Shown here: positions 36,254 through 44,207 of the stretch, piece by piece
Position numbering within the stretch: the stretch's first letter is position 1
Layout of the letters: the number at the start of each line of letters is the position of its first letter
Source of the DNA: Leptospira sp. B5-022
Lineage (GTDB): Bacteria > Spirochaetota > Leptospiria > Leptospirales > Leptospiraceae
DNA: 64,000 nucleotides
Assembly: GCF_000347035.1 (NCBI RefSeq)
Contig: NZ_ANIJ01000006.1
Coordinates: 124,001-188,000, forward strand
Direction of reading: 5' to 3'
Position numbers and translations under genes: made by a program
The notes under the pieces: generated by a model
Database searches by the model: none
Told to the model about the DNA's origin: nothing
The model's input: the letters and a program-made list of their open reading frames with translations, nothing else

Positions 36254-39200
36254 ATGAATCTGAAAAATATAAAAGTTTCTAATGTCGATAAGGGAATCAA
36301 ACTCGCGATCCTTTCCATTTTAGGGGTAGGCATTTTAGGATGTAGCCCGGAAAAAATGAAAGGATTTGCAATGTCGGATATTTTCGACCTAGGATTCTTT
36401 TCTGGAGGAAGAATATTCGGAGCGAATCCGAACCTTCAACCTCCATATAACAGCGTGGACAATGATACCGCCGTCCTTCCTGTAGATTTCGGTTCAACCA
36501 ATCCTCAGGCAACCTTATTCATTAACTCCACCGAGAATGTGGATCGATACAAAGAGTTGGAAATCCGTTTTTCCCACCCTATGAACAAAAGTACAGTCGA
36601 AGCGAATTTTACTATTACGGGTACTTCCGGAAATCTTACCGGTCCAAATCCCGGCGGGGAATTCTACTGGATGAGCGGTCAAAAACTTCGTTTCAATCCG
36701 TACAGGGAATTAAAACCGGCGGAGTCTTATACGATAACGATCACTCCTGACGCGGCGACCATTGGCGGCGTGGCTTTGGAAAATTATACGGTCACGTTTA
36801 GAACAGGATTGGATTATAGCCTTACAAATAGGATCACGCAAGGAAGCCAATACACTTTGAACGGCGCGAATGATATGACATTCGACCAGTCGGCAGCATT
36901 AACATTAGCTTCTAATTACGTAAATCCGGTGGTAGGTGAAAACTATATCCAATCGGTCCTTCTGAAAAAAATAGGTTCTAATAATTCTCAGGAAATTTGT
37001 GCAGCTTCTCCTTGTTCTATGAGCGGCACTATCTCATTGAACCTGAACACATCTCAAGTTCCTCCTACTATCGGTGGGAATACCTACTTTTACGAGATCG
37101 CTACTACGAACGGAAAAACGTTCCGTAAGTATTTCAGTTTCAACTACGGTAGATTGGAGAATGCGAATAATGTTCTTCCTTACGTAGCTAACGGTGTGAT
37201 GGACGAAGCGCAAATGCTTCCGTTTTTAGGAAAAGCCATCCAGAAATATACGACCGGCGCATTTAAAGTGAAGGATGCGAACGGAACTCCTCGTACTTTC
37301 CAAGAATTTTTATTGGGAATGCCTGATTTTCCTAAGAGAAGGTTTTTCGAGAACGGGGCTTGGACTATCGGCGAAGCTTGTATGAGACAGGATGGGCAGA
37401 TGTCCGGTAACGCGAACGAAGCTGCCTTTAAGGATTTCGAATATATTCCCGTGTTCGGAGCTAAATCCAACGGTGCGGGTAGGGGATATTGCTGGGTGAG
37501 GCACCCGGACTGTGTTACGGATAACGGGCCTCCTTATCACCCTAAAAAAAGGGCAAGCGGCGTAAGCAGAGCGGATTGGTGGAATATTTATACTACCAAC
37601 AACTGTGGACAAAACCAAAACAATCCGAATTATCCGCAAGCGTGTAAAAACCTGTTCCATTGGGGAGAAGCTGCTTGGAGTCTTTGTCATTATCCTACTG
37701 ATGTAAAATCTTACAGAAACAACGGATATACTTCCACAGTGTTCTCTCCTTTCGGTAGGCCTGACGGAAATATTGGATCTGCCGGAGACGATACGGTTGA
37801 CTGTGCGTTCCCTGCATGTTTCTTCGATTCGTATCAAATCGAAAGAATAGCTCCGGGACCATTCTCAAAATACAGCGCTACCTTAAACGTTTCTTCCGGT
37901 GGAATTGCGGACGGAAGTGCTGCGATAACCTTAGACGTTTATGTAACCGACATGAGACTCCCTAAGTTCGTTCGTTGTGGATCGAATAACGCGACTCATG
38001 GTTGTGCTGCCGGAGCCGGAACCCAATTAGGGAACGTAGTCGCCGACTTAAAGGTTAACCCTGGTTCCGGAGCGGTGGCTCCCGGATTGGGCCTGGATCT
38101 GAAATCCAGATATACGGAAGTAGATCTTTTGGTTGTTTCTCGATTCGAAGACTGGTATGGAGCATTTAACGGACCCGGTGCCTTACTCGTATTCAGAACA
38201 ACGGCTAAGTTGAACTGGGACCCTGCTGTGGAAGGAGTTTTAAATCCGACCGGTTACGATTGGAATAACGTTCAACTTTCCAAACCTCGTTTAGCATTGG
38301 CACGCGCTCGAAATAATATGACCGTGACTTCCGAAGGTTTGATCAATATGACCGTAAGGACTCCTTTTACGGTAAACGACGATTACTTCCCGGATAATCC
38401 GAGTGTAGCCAATATTCTGTCTAATACGAATAACTTCTTCATTCGTCCTTGGGCCAACCCATTGGGCCTATCTTTGGCGGGTTTGTATCCTGGCGAAGAT
38501 AATTCCGACTTCATGTATACGGAACCGATGACTTACATTCACGGAAGTGAAGGTTTCAACACGATCATCGAAGCTCTTGTAGGTAGAGCGGAATTGAGTA
38601 ATATGGCGAACCTGACTGTGGACCAAGTGAAACAGATCATCACCCAATACATGCTCAGAGATATCGTCCAAAGGATCGCTCCTAACGTTCTGAATTCGGT
38701 GATTGCCGACTTGAGAGATACGGGAGTAACGATCACATTACCAAGTTATCTACCGGCACCTCTTGGAAACTTCCCGTTAACGGTGAAGTTCAAATTGAAT
38801 ACGGATGCTACTATCAAACATGACGGAACTAATAAAGGGTTAGTCACGTCTTTGGATTTCGCATTTACCAGCGGTTTCAACCCTGTGGGAGGTCTTAGGA
38901 CCCAATCCGGAAAAACCGGGATGGTGACTACTCGTACTTGGAATGCAGGAAATCCTCCTCCTTCTACTTATCAGTTCAGTCAATCCGCTGCGAATCCTGG
39001 ATTCTTGATCTCTATGCATACGGATACGATCTCTCAAGCTGCCTTCCATTTATGGCAGAGAAGGGGATTGGATATCGTTCTGAATAAAGCATTCATCGAC
39101 GGAATGAACGCGTTTGCAGGTGCAGATCCTTTGTTCGCTTTGACAACTTCTTTCTTAAAAGCTTCTCCTTTGGTTACGATCCTTGTGCCGGGAAGGAACA

Positions 39201-39928
39201 AGCTACAAGGACTGAACGGTTCGAATATGATCGCCCCTCCGGTAAAATCGTATGATGATATCGACATGGTAATGTCGCCGATCCACGCACCTAATGTGAA
39301 GTTCAAGCCTATGACTTCCGCAGGAGTGCCTAAGATGAGATTGTATTTTACCGAAATGCAATTGCAGATCATCGCTAAAAAACCTACCTCTTGTGCAGGA
39401 CTTGTGGACGACGAACTCACGGATTGCCAAGCGGATACAAGAGCGAACGGATACCAACAAACTCTTGGAACAGTCAGGATCAGTTTCGCTGCGGATGCCG
39501 ATTTCCGTTTCAAAATGTTCTCTAATCCGACCAATAATCCTGCGTTCGCTAACTTGAATGCACTACAAGTGATCTTGGATCCGGTCAGTAACTTGGATTA
39601 TGCGGTAGAAGTTTTGGAAGGACAAACTTACAATCCATTCGGTCTGGATCCTGACGGTATCAAGTCGGTGATTTCTCCGTTAGTCACCACTCTTGTGATC
39701 CCGATGGTAAACAGTATTATGAAAGAGATCCCAATGCCTCCTGATATCACCTTCCCTAAATTGCTGAACCCTGCAGGAACTCAATCTTGTGCGATCAGTG
39801 CGAAGAGTGATAAGGTACAATTCTTCACGATGGATACTCCTCAAGTTGCGGATCCGTATCTGTTAGGAGGAATGAGATTTGTAGGACAAGCCGTAACGGA
39901 TCCTGCGTCTCTGATTGTCTGCCCTTAA
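36254..39928 (+). CDS. Giant lipoprotein B (1224 aa) with SbsA-like Ig domain
   Basis: ATG 36254 has a CGAGGG ribosome site six bases upstream and places the signal peptide at the N-terminus (LAILSILGVGILGC). GTG 36203 and ATG 36212 are earlier options. A bacterial Ig-like (SbsA/Big_5) domain lies at about residues 85-185 (ELEIRFSHPMNKSTVEANFT; ESYTITITPDAATI). A Cys-rich section follows near 375-540 with several C-x-x and Trp residues, then a long beta/alpha tail ending in CP. The Cys pairs suggest disulfides outside the cytoplasm. It is the second gene of a two-gene operon ending at a strong terminator. Role unknown, probably structural or surface. Confidence 0.85.
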   Translation: MNLKNIKVSNVDKGIKLAILSILGVGILGCSPEKMKGFAMSDIFDLGFFSGGRIFGANPNLQPPYNSVDNDTAVLPVDFGSTNPQATLFINSTENVDRYKELEIRFSHPMNKSTVEANFTITGTSGNLTGPNPGGEFYWMSGQKLRFNPYRELKPAESYTITITPDAATIGGVALENYTVTFRTGLDYSLTNRITQGSQYTLNGANDMTFDQSAALTLASNYVNPVVGENYIQSVLLKKIGSNNSQEICAASPCSMSGTISLNLNTSQVPPTIGGNTYFYEIATTNGKTFRKYFSFNYGRLENANNVLPYVANGVMDEAQMLPFLGKAIQKYTTGAFKVKDANGTPRTFQEFLLGMPDFPKRRFFENGAWTIGEACMRQDGQMSGNANEAAFKDFEYIPVFGAKSNGAGRGYCWVRHPDCVTDNGPPYHPKKRASGVSRADWWNIYTTNNCGQNQNNPNYPQACKNLFHWGEAAWSLCHYPTDVKSYRNNGYTSTVFSPFGRPDGNIGSAGDDTVDCAFPACFFDSYQIERIAPGPFSKYSATLNVSSGGIADGSAAITLDVYVTDMRLPKFVRCGSNNATHGCAAGAGTQLGNVVADLKVNPGSGAVAPGLGLDLKSRYTEVDLLVVSRFEDWYGAFNGPGALLVFRTTAKLNWDPAVEGVLNPTGYDWNNVQLSKPRLALARARNNMTVTSEGLINMTVRTPFTVNDDYFPDNPSVANILSNTNNFFIRPWANPLGLSLAGLYPGEDNSDFMYTEPMTYIHGSEGFNTIIEALVGRAELSNMANLTVDQVKQIITQYMLRDIVQRIAPNVLNSVIADLRDTGVTITLPSYLPAPLGNFPLTVKFKLNTDATIKHDGTNKGLVTSLDFAFTSGFNPVGGLRTQSGKTGMVTTRTWNAGNPPPSTYQFSQSAANPGFLISMHTDTISQAAFHLWQRRGLDIVLNKAFIDGMNAFAGADPLFALTTSFLKASPLVTILVPGRNKLQGLNGSNMIAPPVKSYDDIDMVMSPIHAPNVKFKPMTSAGVPKMRLYFTEMQLQIIAKKPTSCAGLVDDELTDCQADTRANGYQQTLGTVRISFAADADFRFKMFSNPTNNPAFANLNALQVILDPVSNLDYAVEVLEGQTYNPFGLDPDGIKSVISPLVTTLVIPMVNSIMKEIPMPPDITFPKLLNPAGTQSCAISAKSDKVQFFTMDTPQVADPYLLGGMRFVGQAVTDPASLIVCP

Positions 39929-39967
39929 AACACTCCTAGCTATTTCGAAAAACTAAATGTCGAAATG

Positions 39968-40001
39968 ACCGAAAGGGAAAAAACCCTTTCGGTTTTTTTT
40001 T
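39968..40001 (+). terminator. Strong intrinsic terminator after the giant lipoprotein operon
   Basis: ACCGAAAGGG-AAAAAA-CCCTTTCGGT is a ten-base perfect stem followed at once by eight or nine T (39993-40001). It lies about 40 bases after the lipoprotein B stop. Confidence 0.92.
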
Positions 40002-40092
40002 ATCGGAGGGGCGGAGATCTAAATTAGAAAAATCTATAGGACTAAAATGTAAAATTCATATACACGTTGATCGAATGTAAGAAAAAACTTAT

Positions 40093-40108
40093 GAGTGAGC
40101 CTTCACTC
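40093..40108. promoter_or_regulatory. Inverted repeat GAGTGA-N4-TCACTC
   Basis: A symmetrical element (GAGTGA GCCT TCACTC) in the leader of the TM-SARP gene, resembling the small inverted repeats bound by TetR-type repressors. No local TetR gene is present. Position and symmetry are the only evidence. Confidence 0.3.
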
Positions 40109-40194
40109 GATCGGTATTGTGCAATTTTGATTTTCTTTTGCTACAGTTTCGCAAAAGTTTTCGTTCGATTTTAGTCGAAAGTCAAATTATTTCA

Positions 40195-40206
40195 TAACAA
40201 TCGTTA
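40195..40206. promoter_or_regulatory. Imperfect palindrome TAACAATCGTTA
   Basis: It differs in one base from TAACAATTGTTA at 32436-32447 in the lipoprotein operon leader. It lies about 145 bases upstream of the TM-SARP start. Candidate shared regulator site. Confidence 0.4.
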
Positions 40207-40347
40207 GAACGTGCTACATATTCTTTTAAAAAAAGGAAGGAAAACGATTCAAATACTTGCATTTAAAAATAGTGAGCATTTAGTCACAATTTTTGTCCCG
40301 TTTTCATAAATGGGTTGCAGGAATCCGGATAAGATAGGAAACGAAAA

Positions 40348-41931
40348 GTGGATATGACGTATTACCAGCTTTCATGTTACTTGGTGGTGACTGTATTAGT
40401 CTACCGTACGATTCATAATTTGGTTTTATATTTTAGAAATCGTAAACAAGCATACCTACTTTACTTTGCCTTATTACAAGTGGCGTATGGCTGGTATCTA
40501 TTCTGTTTTATCCAAACCATTAACGTAGAAATTCCGGAAAAAGCCTTAATCTGGGAAAGAATGGAGAATGCGACAGCGGCTATATTCGCCACGTTTATCG
40601 CATTATTCGTGAATAATTATAAAAAACTGTTTAGCAGGGATTTCATCCTACTCTACGTGTTTATGAACTTGATCCTTGCCGGAATACTCTTACAGGATCC
40701 TAACGCTTATACCATGAGCGTTGCTCATCCGAAACATTTTCCATCTTTGGGAATAGTTATTTATGAAACGGATCAACCTACCATCATGCAGTTTATCTTC
40801 CTTTCAGGGATACTGATGATCGTATGGACTGTGATCAAAGTAATGAATCAATTCAGAAAGAACAGATTCAGAAACCATTTCCTATTTTACGGATTGGTAT
40901 TATTTTTCGCGAGTTTGATCGCGGACATCTTGGTTGCCAGTGATTTATTAGGTATTCCGTATACTTCTCACTTTAGCTTTTTGATTCTGATGTTCTGTGT
41001 GGACAGCTTCCTGACAGTGAATAAATCCGAAAGGGAAGTTAGGATGGAATTCAAGGAATCCGTTTCCAAATGGATGTCCAAGTCGGAGGCTTCCTCTTTT
41101 GGAGTACAAGCCAAGGGCGCAGGTGGGGAAGGTCCCGAATCCAAGTCGATCAAAGAGAAAGACCGCAATCCTAAAAAATTGAGCGTAAGAGCTCTTGGTC
41201 CATTGGAATTGGATCTGGATGGAAAGAAAATCCCTGCAGCCGAATATTCCAGTAAGAAAAAATTACTTAAACTCATTAAACTACTGTTAGTTCGTTTTGG
41301 TAAAGGTGTTCATAAAGAGGAACTTTTAGAGAATCTTTGGCCTGGAATGTCCGAAAAAAACGCTCTTAATAGTTTGCATGCTCTACTTTTCCGTCTTCGT
41401 AAAATTTTAGGAAATCCGGAAGCTGTCGTATTTGCGGAGGATAGATTATTCTTCCATCCAGATCTGGTAGAAGCCGATTTTGTGGAATTCGAGAAAAAGT
41501 TCGAAACGGCAGGGAAGTTACTTCGAAATAAAAAAGAAGAAGAAGCCGTGCAGTCCTATAGGGAAGCCCAAGAGTTGTATACGGGAGACTTTTTCGAATT
41601 CGATCTTTATTTCCCTGAATCGGAGTTAAAACGTGAATATCTACGCAAGAACCTGATCGAAATTTATAGGATCCTATGCGAATATTCCCAAAAAGCGGGG
41701 GACGCAAATTCTCTACTTTCCGATTCCGAGAGCTGGATCCGTCTGGATGATCTGGACGAAAGAGCTTGGAGATTTCATTTTGAGTCTTTACAATCGTTGG
41801 ATCGTAAGAATGAGGCTTTGCGTAAATTTGAAGACATGAAGAAAATCCTGAAAAAGGAATTAGGTGTGGAACCTGACCAAGAGACGGTATCACTCATCGA
41901 AAAGATTCGGGTTACTTCTCCAGTAGGTTGA
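40348..41931 (+). CDS. Membrane-anchored SARP/BTAD-type transcriptional regulator
   Basis: Start GTG 40348 has AGGA eight bases upstream. The 527-residue product has about seven hydrophobic helices (residues 8-225), a charged linker (about 230-275), an OmpR-like winged helix (about 278-370: LSVRALGPLELDLDGKKIPA; HKEELLENLWPGMSEKNALN) and a C-terminal bacterial transcriptional activator domain of TPR-like helices (about 385-520). SARP proteins are usually soluble, so the membrane part is notable. It sits between the giant lipoprotein operon and the TRAP operon and may regulate one or both. Confidence 0.88.
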   Translation: MDMTYYQLSCYLVVTVLVYRTIHNLVLYFRNRKQAYLLYFALLQVAYGWYLFCFIQTINVEIPEKALIWERMENATAAIFATFIALFVNNYKKLFSRDFILLYVFMNLILAGILLQDPNAYTMSVAHPKHFPSLGIVIYETDQPTIMQFIFLSGILMIVWTVIKVMNQFRKNRFRNHFLFYGLVLFFASLIADILVASDLLGIPYTSHFSFLILMFCVDSFLTVNKSEREVRMEFKESVSKWMSKSEASSFGVQAKGAGGEGPESKSIKEKDRNPKKLSVRALGPLELDLDGKKIPAAEYSSKKKLLKLIKLLLVRFGKGVHKEELLENLWPGMSEKNALNSLHALLFRLRKILGNPEAVVFAEDRLFFHPDLVEADFVEFEKKFETAGKLLRNKKEEEAVQSYREAQELYTGDFFEFDLYFPESELKREYLRKNLIEIYRILCEYSQKAGDANSLLSDSESWIRLDDLDERAWRFHFESLQSLDRKNEALRKFEDMKKILKKELGVEPDQETVSLIEKIRVTSPVG

Positions 41932-42063
41932 TTGTTTTTAGGAAACACTGCACCATAAAATAAAACGCTCATTAGAAAAAAAAATATTGGACGAAGTAAA
42001 ACCCTTCTGTACGTTCTTCCAGAATCCCCCATATTTCTAAGTAAAAATAACCCCCGAAATAAA

Positions 42064-43062
42064 ATGAATAAACGAATCCTTTTTTTTGTAACGATTGTTA
42101 CAATTACCCTGGCAAACTGTTCCATCGTATATAGAGTTACCGGTAAAACTTTAAACTCGTATGCCCAAGACCATTTGGTTCCCCATTATCTTGCTTCCGA
42201 TGATTTGGACGCGATCTGCAACGGAGGAACGGCGCTCGGACCTCTAGTGTCTTCATTCGAAAGAACCGGAGCGTCTGTAGAACTTGCAACGATGGTTGCC
42301 CAGATGGGAGCGGGAATGTGTGCGGAAAAACAGGCACAAGAAGCGGAACTTCTGTATATAGCTGCAGTTCGTAAAGGTAAGGGGGACGAAGCTCTGGACA
42401 ACCAGGCTAGACAGATCCGTTACCATGGAATAGCTGCAAAAAGATACGGTGACGCGCATAATCGATTCCTGCAATACTTCGGCGAATGGAACGGGAAATG
42501 TCCTTCCATTAGCGAAGACGAAGAGTTATATTATTTAGTGGGACTTTCTTCCGGATTACTCGCAATCCTTCATGATTTTGCTTCTCAAGGGTATGCCGGG
42601 ATCACTCGAGAAGTGCCAAGCGTAGTTGCTGGAGGATCCAAATGTTTGGATCCTAAAAAATGGTGGGGAACTCCATTGGCTCTCGAAGCTGTTGTGTGGC
42701 TTTCCGTTCCGGGCGCGACTCCGGAAGGAAAGGATGCTTCCAAACAAATGGAGGAAGCAGTTAAATTGGGAGACCAGGCGGGGGTCCGGCTTTCTCGAGC
42801 TTTCCAGATCCAGGCTGCCGCCGGAAAAGGCGACGCTGAAAAGATCAAAAAACTTATATTAGAACATTCTAAAGTTCTAAGCCAAATACCTGCTAAGAAA
42901 GAATATCTTTTCTTGGAAGCGTTTGCGGAGAATTTATCACGTCATGAATCCGATAAAATTTGGATGAAAGAGACCGGACATAGAGGGCCGATTAACTTCT
43001 CCTCTTTTCCGGGAAAAAAGAAAAACAATAAAGAAGAAGACGATCTGTTAAAAGATCTATGA
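42064..43062 (+). CDS. TatT-like TRAP-associated lipoprotein
   Basis: This 332-residue lipoprotein (signal ending ITLANC) has a mostly helical, TPR-like domain: SYAQDHLVPHYLASDDLDAI, then CNGGTALGPLVSSFERTGAS. It is followed by a solute-binding protein and a fused permease. This matches the T component of tripartite transporters described in Treponema (TatT), which binds the solute-binding protein and forms a ligand pore. The C-terminal tail is basic. A five-base TATAA-like context is absent; ribosome site is weak. Family call is from gene order and fold appearance. Confidence 0.72.
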   Translation: MNKRILFFVTIVTITLANCSIVYRVTGKTLNSYAQDHLVPHYLASDDLDAICNGGTALGPLVSSFERTGASVELATMVAQMGAGMCAEKQAQEAELLYIAAVRKGKGDEALDNQARQIRYHGIAAKRYGDAHNRFLQYFGEWNGKCPSISEDEELYYLVGLSSGLLAILHDFASQGYAGITREVPSVVAGGSKCLDPKKWWGTPLALEAVVWLSVPGATPEGKDASKQMEEAVKLGDQAGVRLSRAFQIQAAAGKGDAEKIKKLILEHSKVLSQIPAKKEYLFLEAFAENLSRHESDKIWMKETGHRGPINFSSFPGKKKNNKEEDDLLKDL

Positions 43063-43115
43063 GCGGGTTCTTGGGTGGAAAACGAAAAAAAGGGACCTTT
43101 AAGGAAAAAAACTAT

Positions 43116-44123
43116 ATGAAGAAGTTTCTCATTCTATCGGTAATTATTCTTGGGACTTGGATGTCCGTAGGTGTGGGAGCAGCGGAGACTGTGGATCGAT
43201 CCATGTGTGTATTCGATCCTTCCGGCGCACATGGAGACCTGTTCAAAGCCGCGCAAAGATACCAAGCGCAAGCTTTAACATGGGGAATTCGTCTGGACCT
43301 GAAAGCTTATACGGACGAAGTGGTAGCAAATTCCGACTTCAAAGCTGGAAAATGTCATATGGCATTATTAACTTCGCTTAGGGTAAGGAGTTATGTACAT
43401 GAATCCGGATCCATCGAAGCGATCGGTGCACTACCAAGTTATGACCTTCTCCGCAAAACGATCGAAGCATTATCAAATCCTAAAGTAAGGGAACTGAACA
43501 CGGACGGCGACTATGAGACGATGGCTATGTTCCCAGGCGGTGCGGTTTATCTTTTACTCAGAGATAAAAATCTGAAAGATATTAAGGATCTGGCCGGAAA
43601 GAAGATCGCAACTTTAACGTACGATCAGGCTGCCACTACAATGGTGGATATCGTAGGAGCTTCTATGGTTCCCGCAGAGATCGCAACTTTCGCAGGTATC
43701 TTTAATAACGGAAGAGCGGATGCTTGTTATTCTCCCGCGATCGGGATCAAACCTTTGGAACTTATGAAGGGAATTTCTCCGAATGGAGGTATCGTTCGTT
43801 TTCCGATCGGCCAATTGACCTTCCAGATCGTGGCTCGTCATAAGGATTTTGCGGAAGGATTCGGAAACACTTCCAGAGCGTGGGCGGCGACTCAGTTCGA
43901 CTCTATGCTTTCCCTTACCAAAAAGGCAGAGCAGGAAATTCCGGCCAAATATTGGTTAGAAGTTCCGAAAGACCTTCAAAAGAACTATTTCGAAAAATTT
44001 AGAGAAGTCCGGATCAGGCTGAGAGACAAAAAAGTATATCATCCTACCATTCTGAAATTAATGAAAAGGGTTCGTTGCAGTGCGGATAAAGAAGCCGTAG
44101 AGTGCTCGGATAACCTGGAATAA
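43116..44123 (+). CDS. Periplasmic solute-binding protein of a TRAP transporter
   Basis: From ATG 43116 the product is 335 residues with a cleavable signal peptide (LILSVIILGTWMSVGVGAAE). The frame also opens at 43059, overlapping the previous stop by four bases, but that start would place 19 polar residues before the signal. The mature domain is a TRAP/DctP-like binding protein: SGAHGDLFKAAQRYQAQALT, CHMALLTSLRVR and AGKKIATLTYDQAATTMVDI. It also has a Cys pair near the C-terminus. It would bind a small organic solute for the permease downstream. Confidence 0.8.
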   Translation: MKKFLILSVIILGTWMSVGVGAAETVDRSMCVFDPSGAHGDLFKAAQRYQAQALTWGIRLDLKAYTDEVVANSDFKAGKCHMALLTSLRVRSYVHESGSIEAIGALPSYDLLRKTIEALSNPKVRELNTDGDYETMAMFPGGAVYLLLRDKNLKDIKDLAGKKIATLTYDQAATTMVDIVGASMVPAEIATFAGIFNNGRADACYSPAIGIKPLELMKGISPNGGIVRFPIGQLTFQIVARHKDFAEGFGNTSRAWAATQFDSMLSLTKKAEQEIPAKYWLEVPKDLQKNYFEKFREVRIRLRDKKVYHPTILKLMKRVRCSADKEAVECSDNLE

Positions 44124-44146
44124 TTTCCAAAACTAACATAAAAAAG

Positions 44147-44166
44147 GCGGGAAAAATCTTTCCCGC
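44147..44166 (+). terminator. Hairpin between binding-protein and permease genes
   Basis: GCGGGAAA-AATC-TTTCCCGC followed by TTATCTTAT. The stem is strong but the T tail is weak, so it may be a partial terminator or a stabiliser that lowers permease expression relative to the binding protein. Confidence 0.5.
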
Positions 44167-44207
44167 TTATCTTATATCAATCAATCGCAGATTCCAGAGG
44201 ATATTCT

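Larger units (their letters stand above)
40002..40347. other. Gene-free leader before the TM-SARP gene
   Basis: No credible coding frame. It holds an inverted repeat GAGTGA-GCCT-TCACTC (40093-40108) and the palindrome-like TAACAATCGTTA (40195-40206), and ends with AGGA (40336-40339) eight bases before the GTG start. Confidence 0.5.

Noticed and set aside
37310..37837. Long minus-strand frame inside giant lipoprotein B
   Set aside because: Antisense shadow in a coding region, Arg/Ser-rich, no start signal.
42089..42100. TAACGATTGTTA inside the TatT-like gene as a third operator copy
   Set aside because: It encodes part of the signal peptide and may arise from codon choice; it is only mentioned with the finding.
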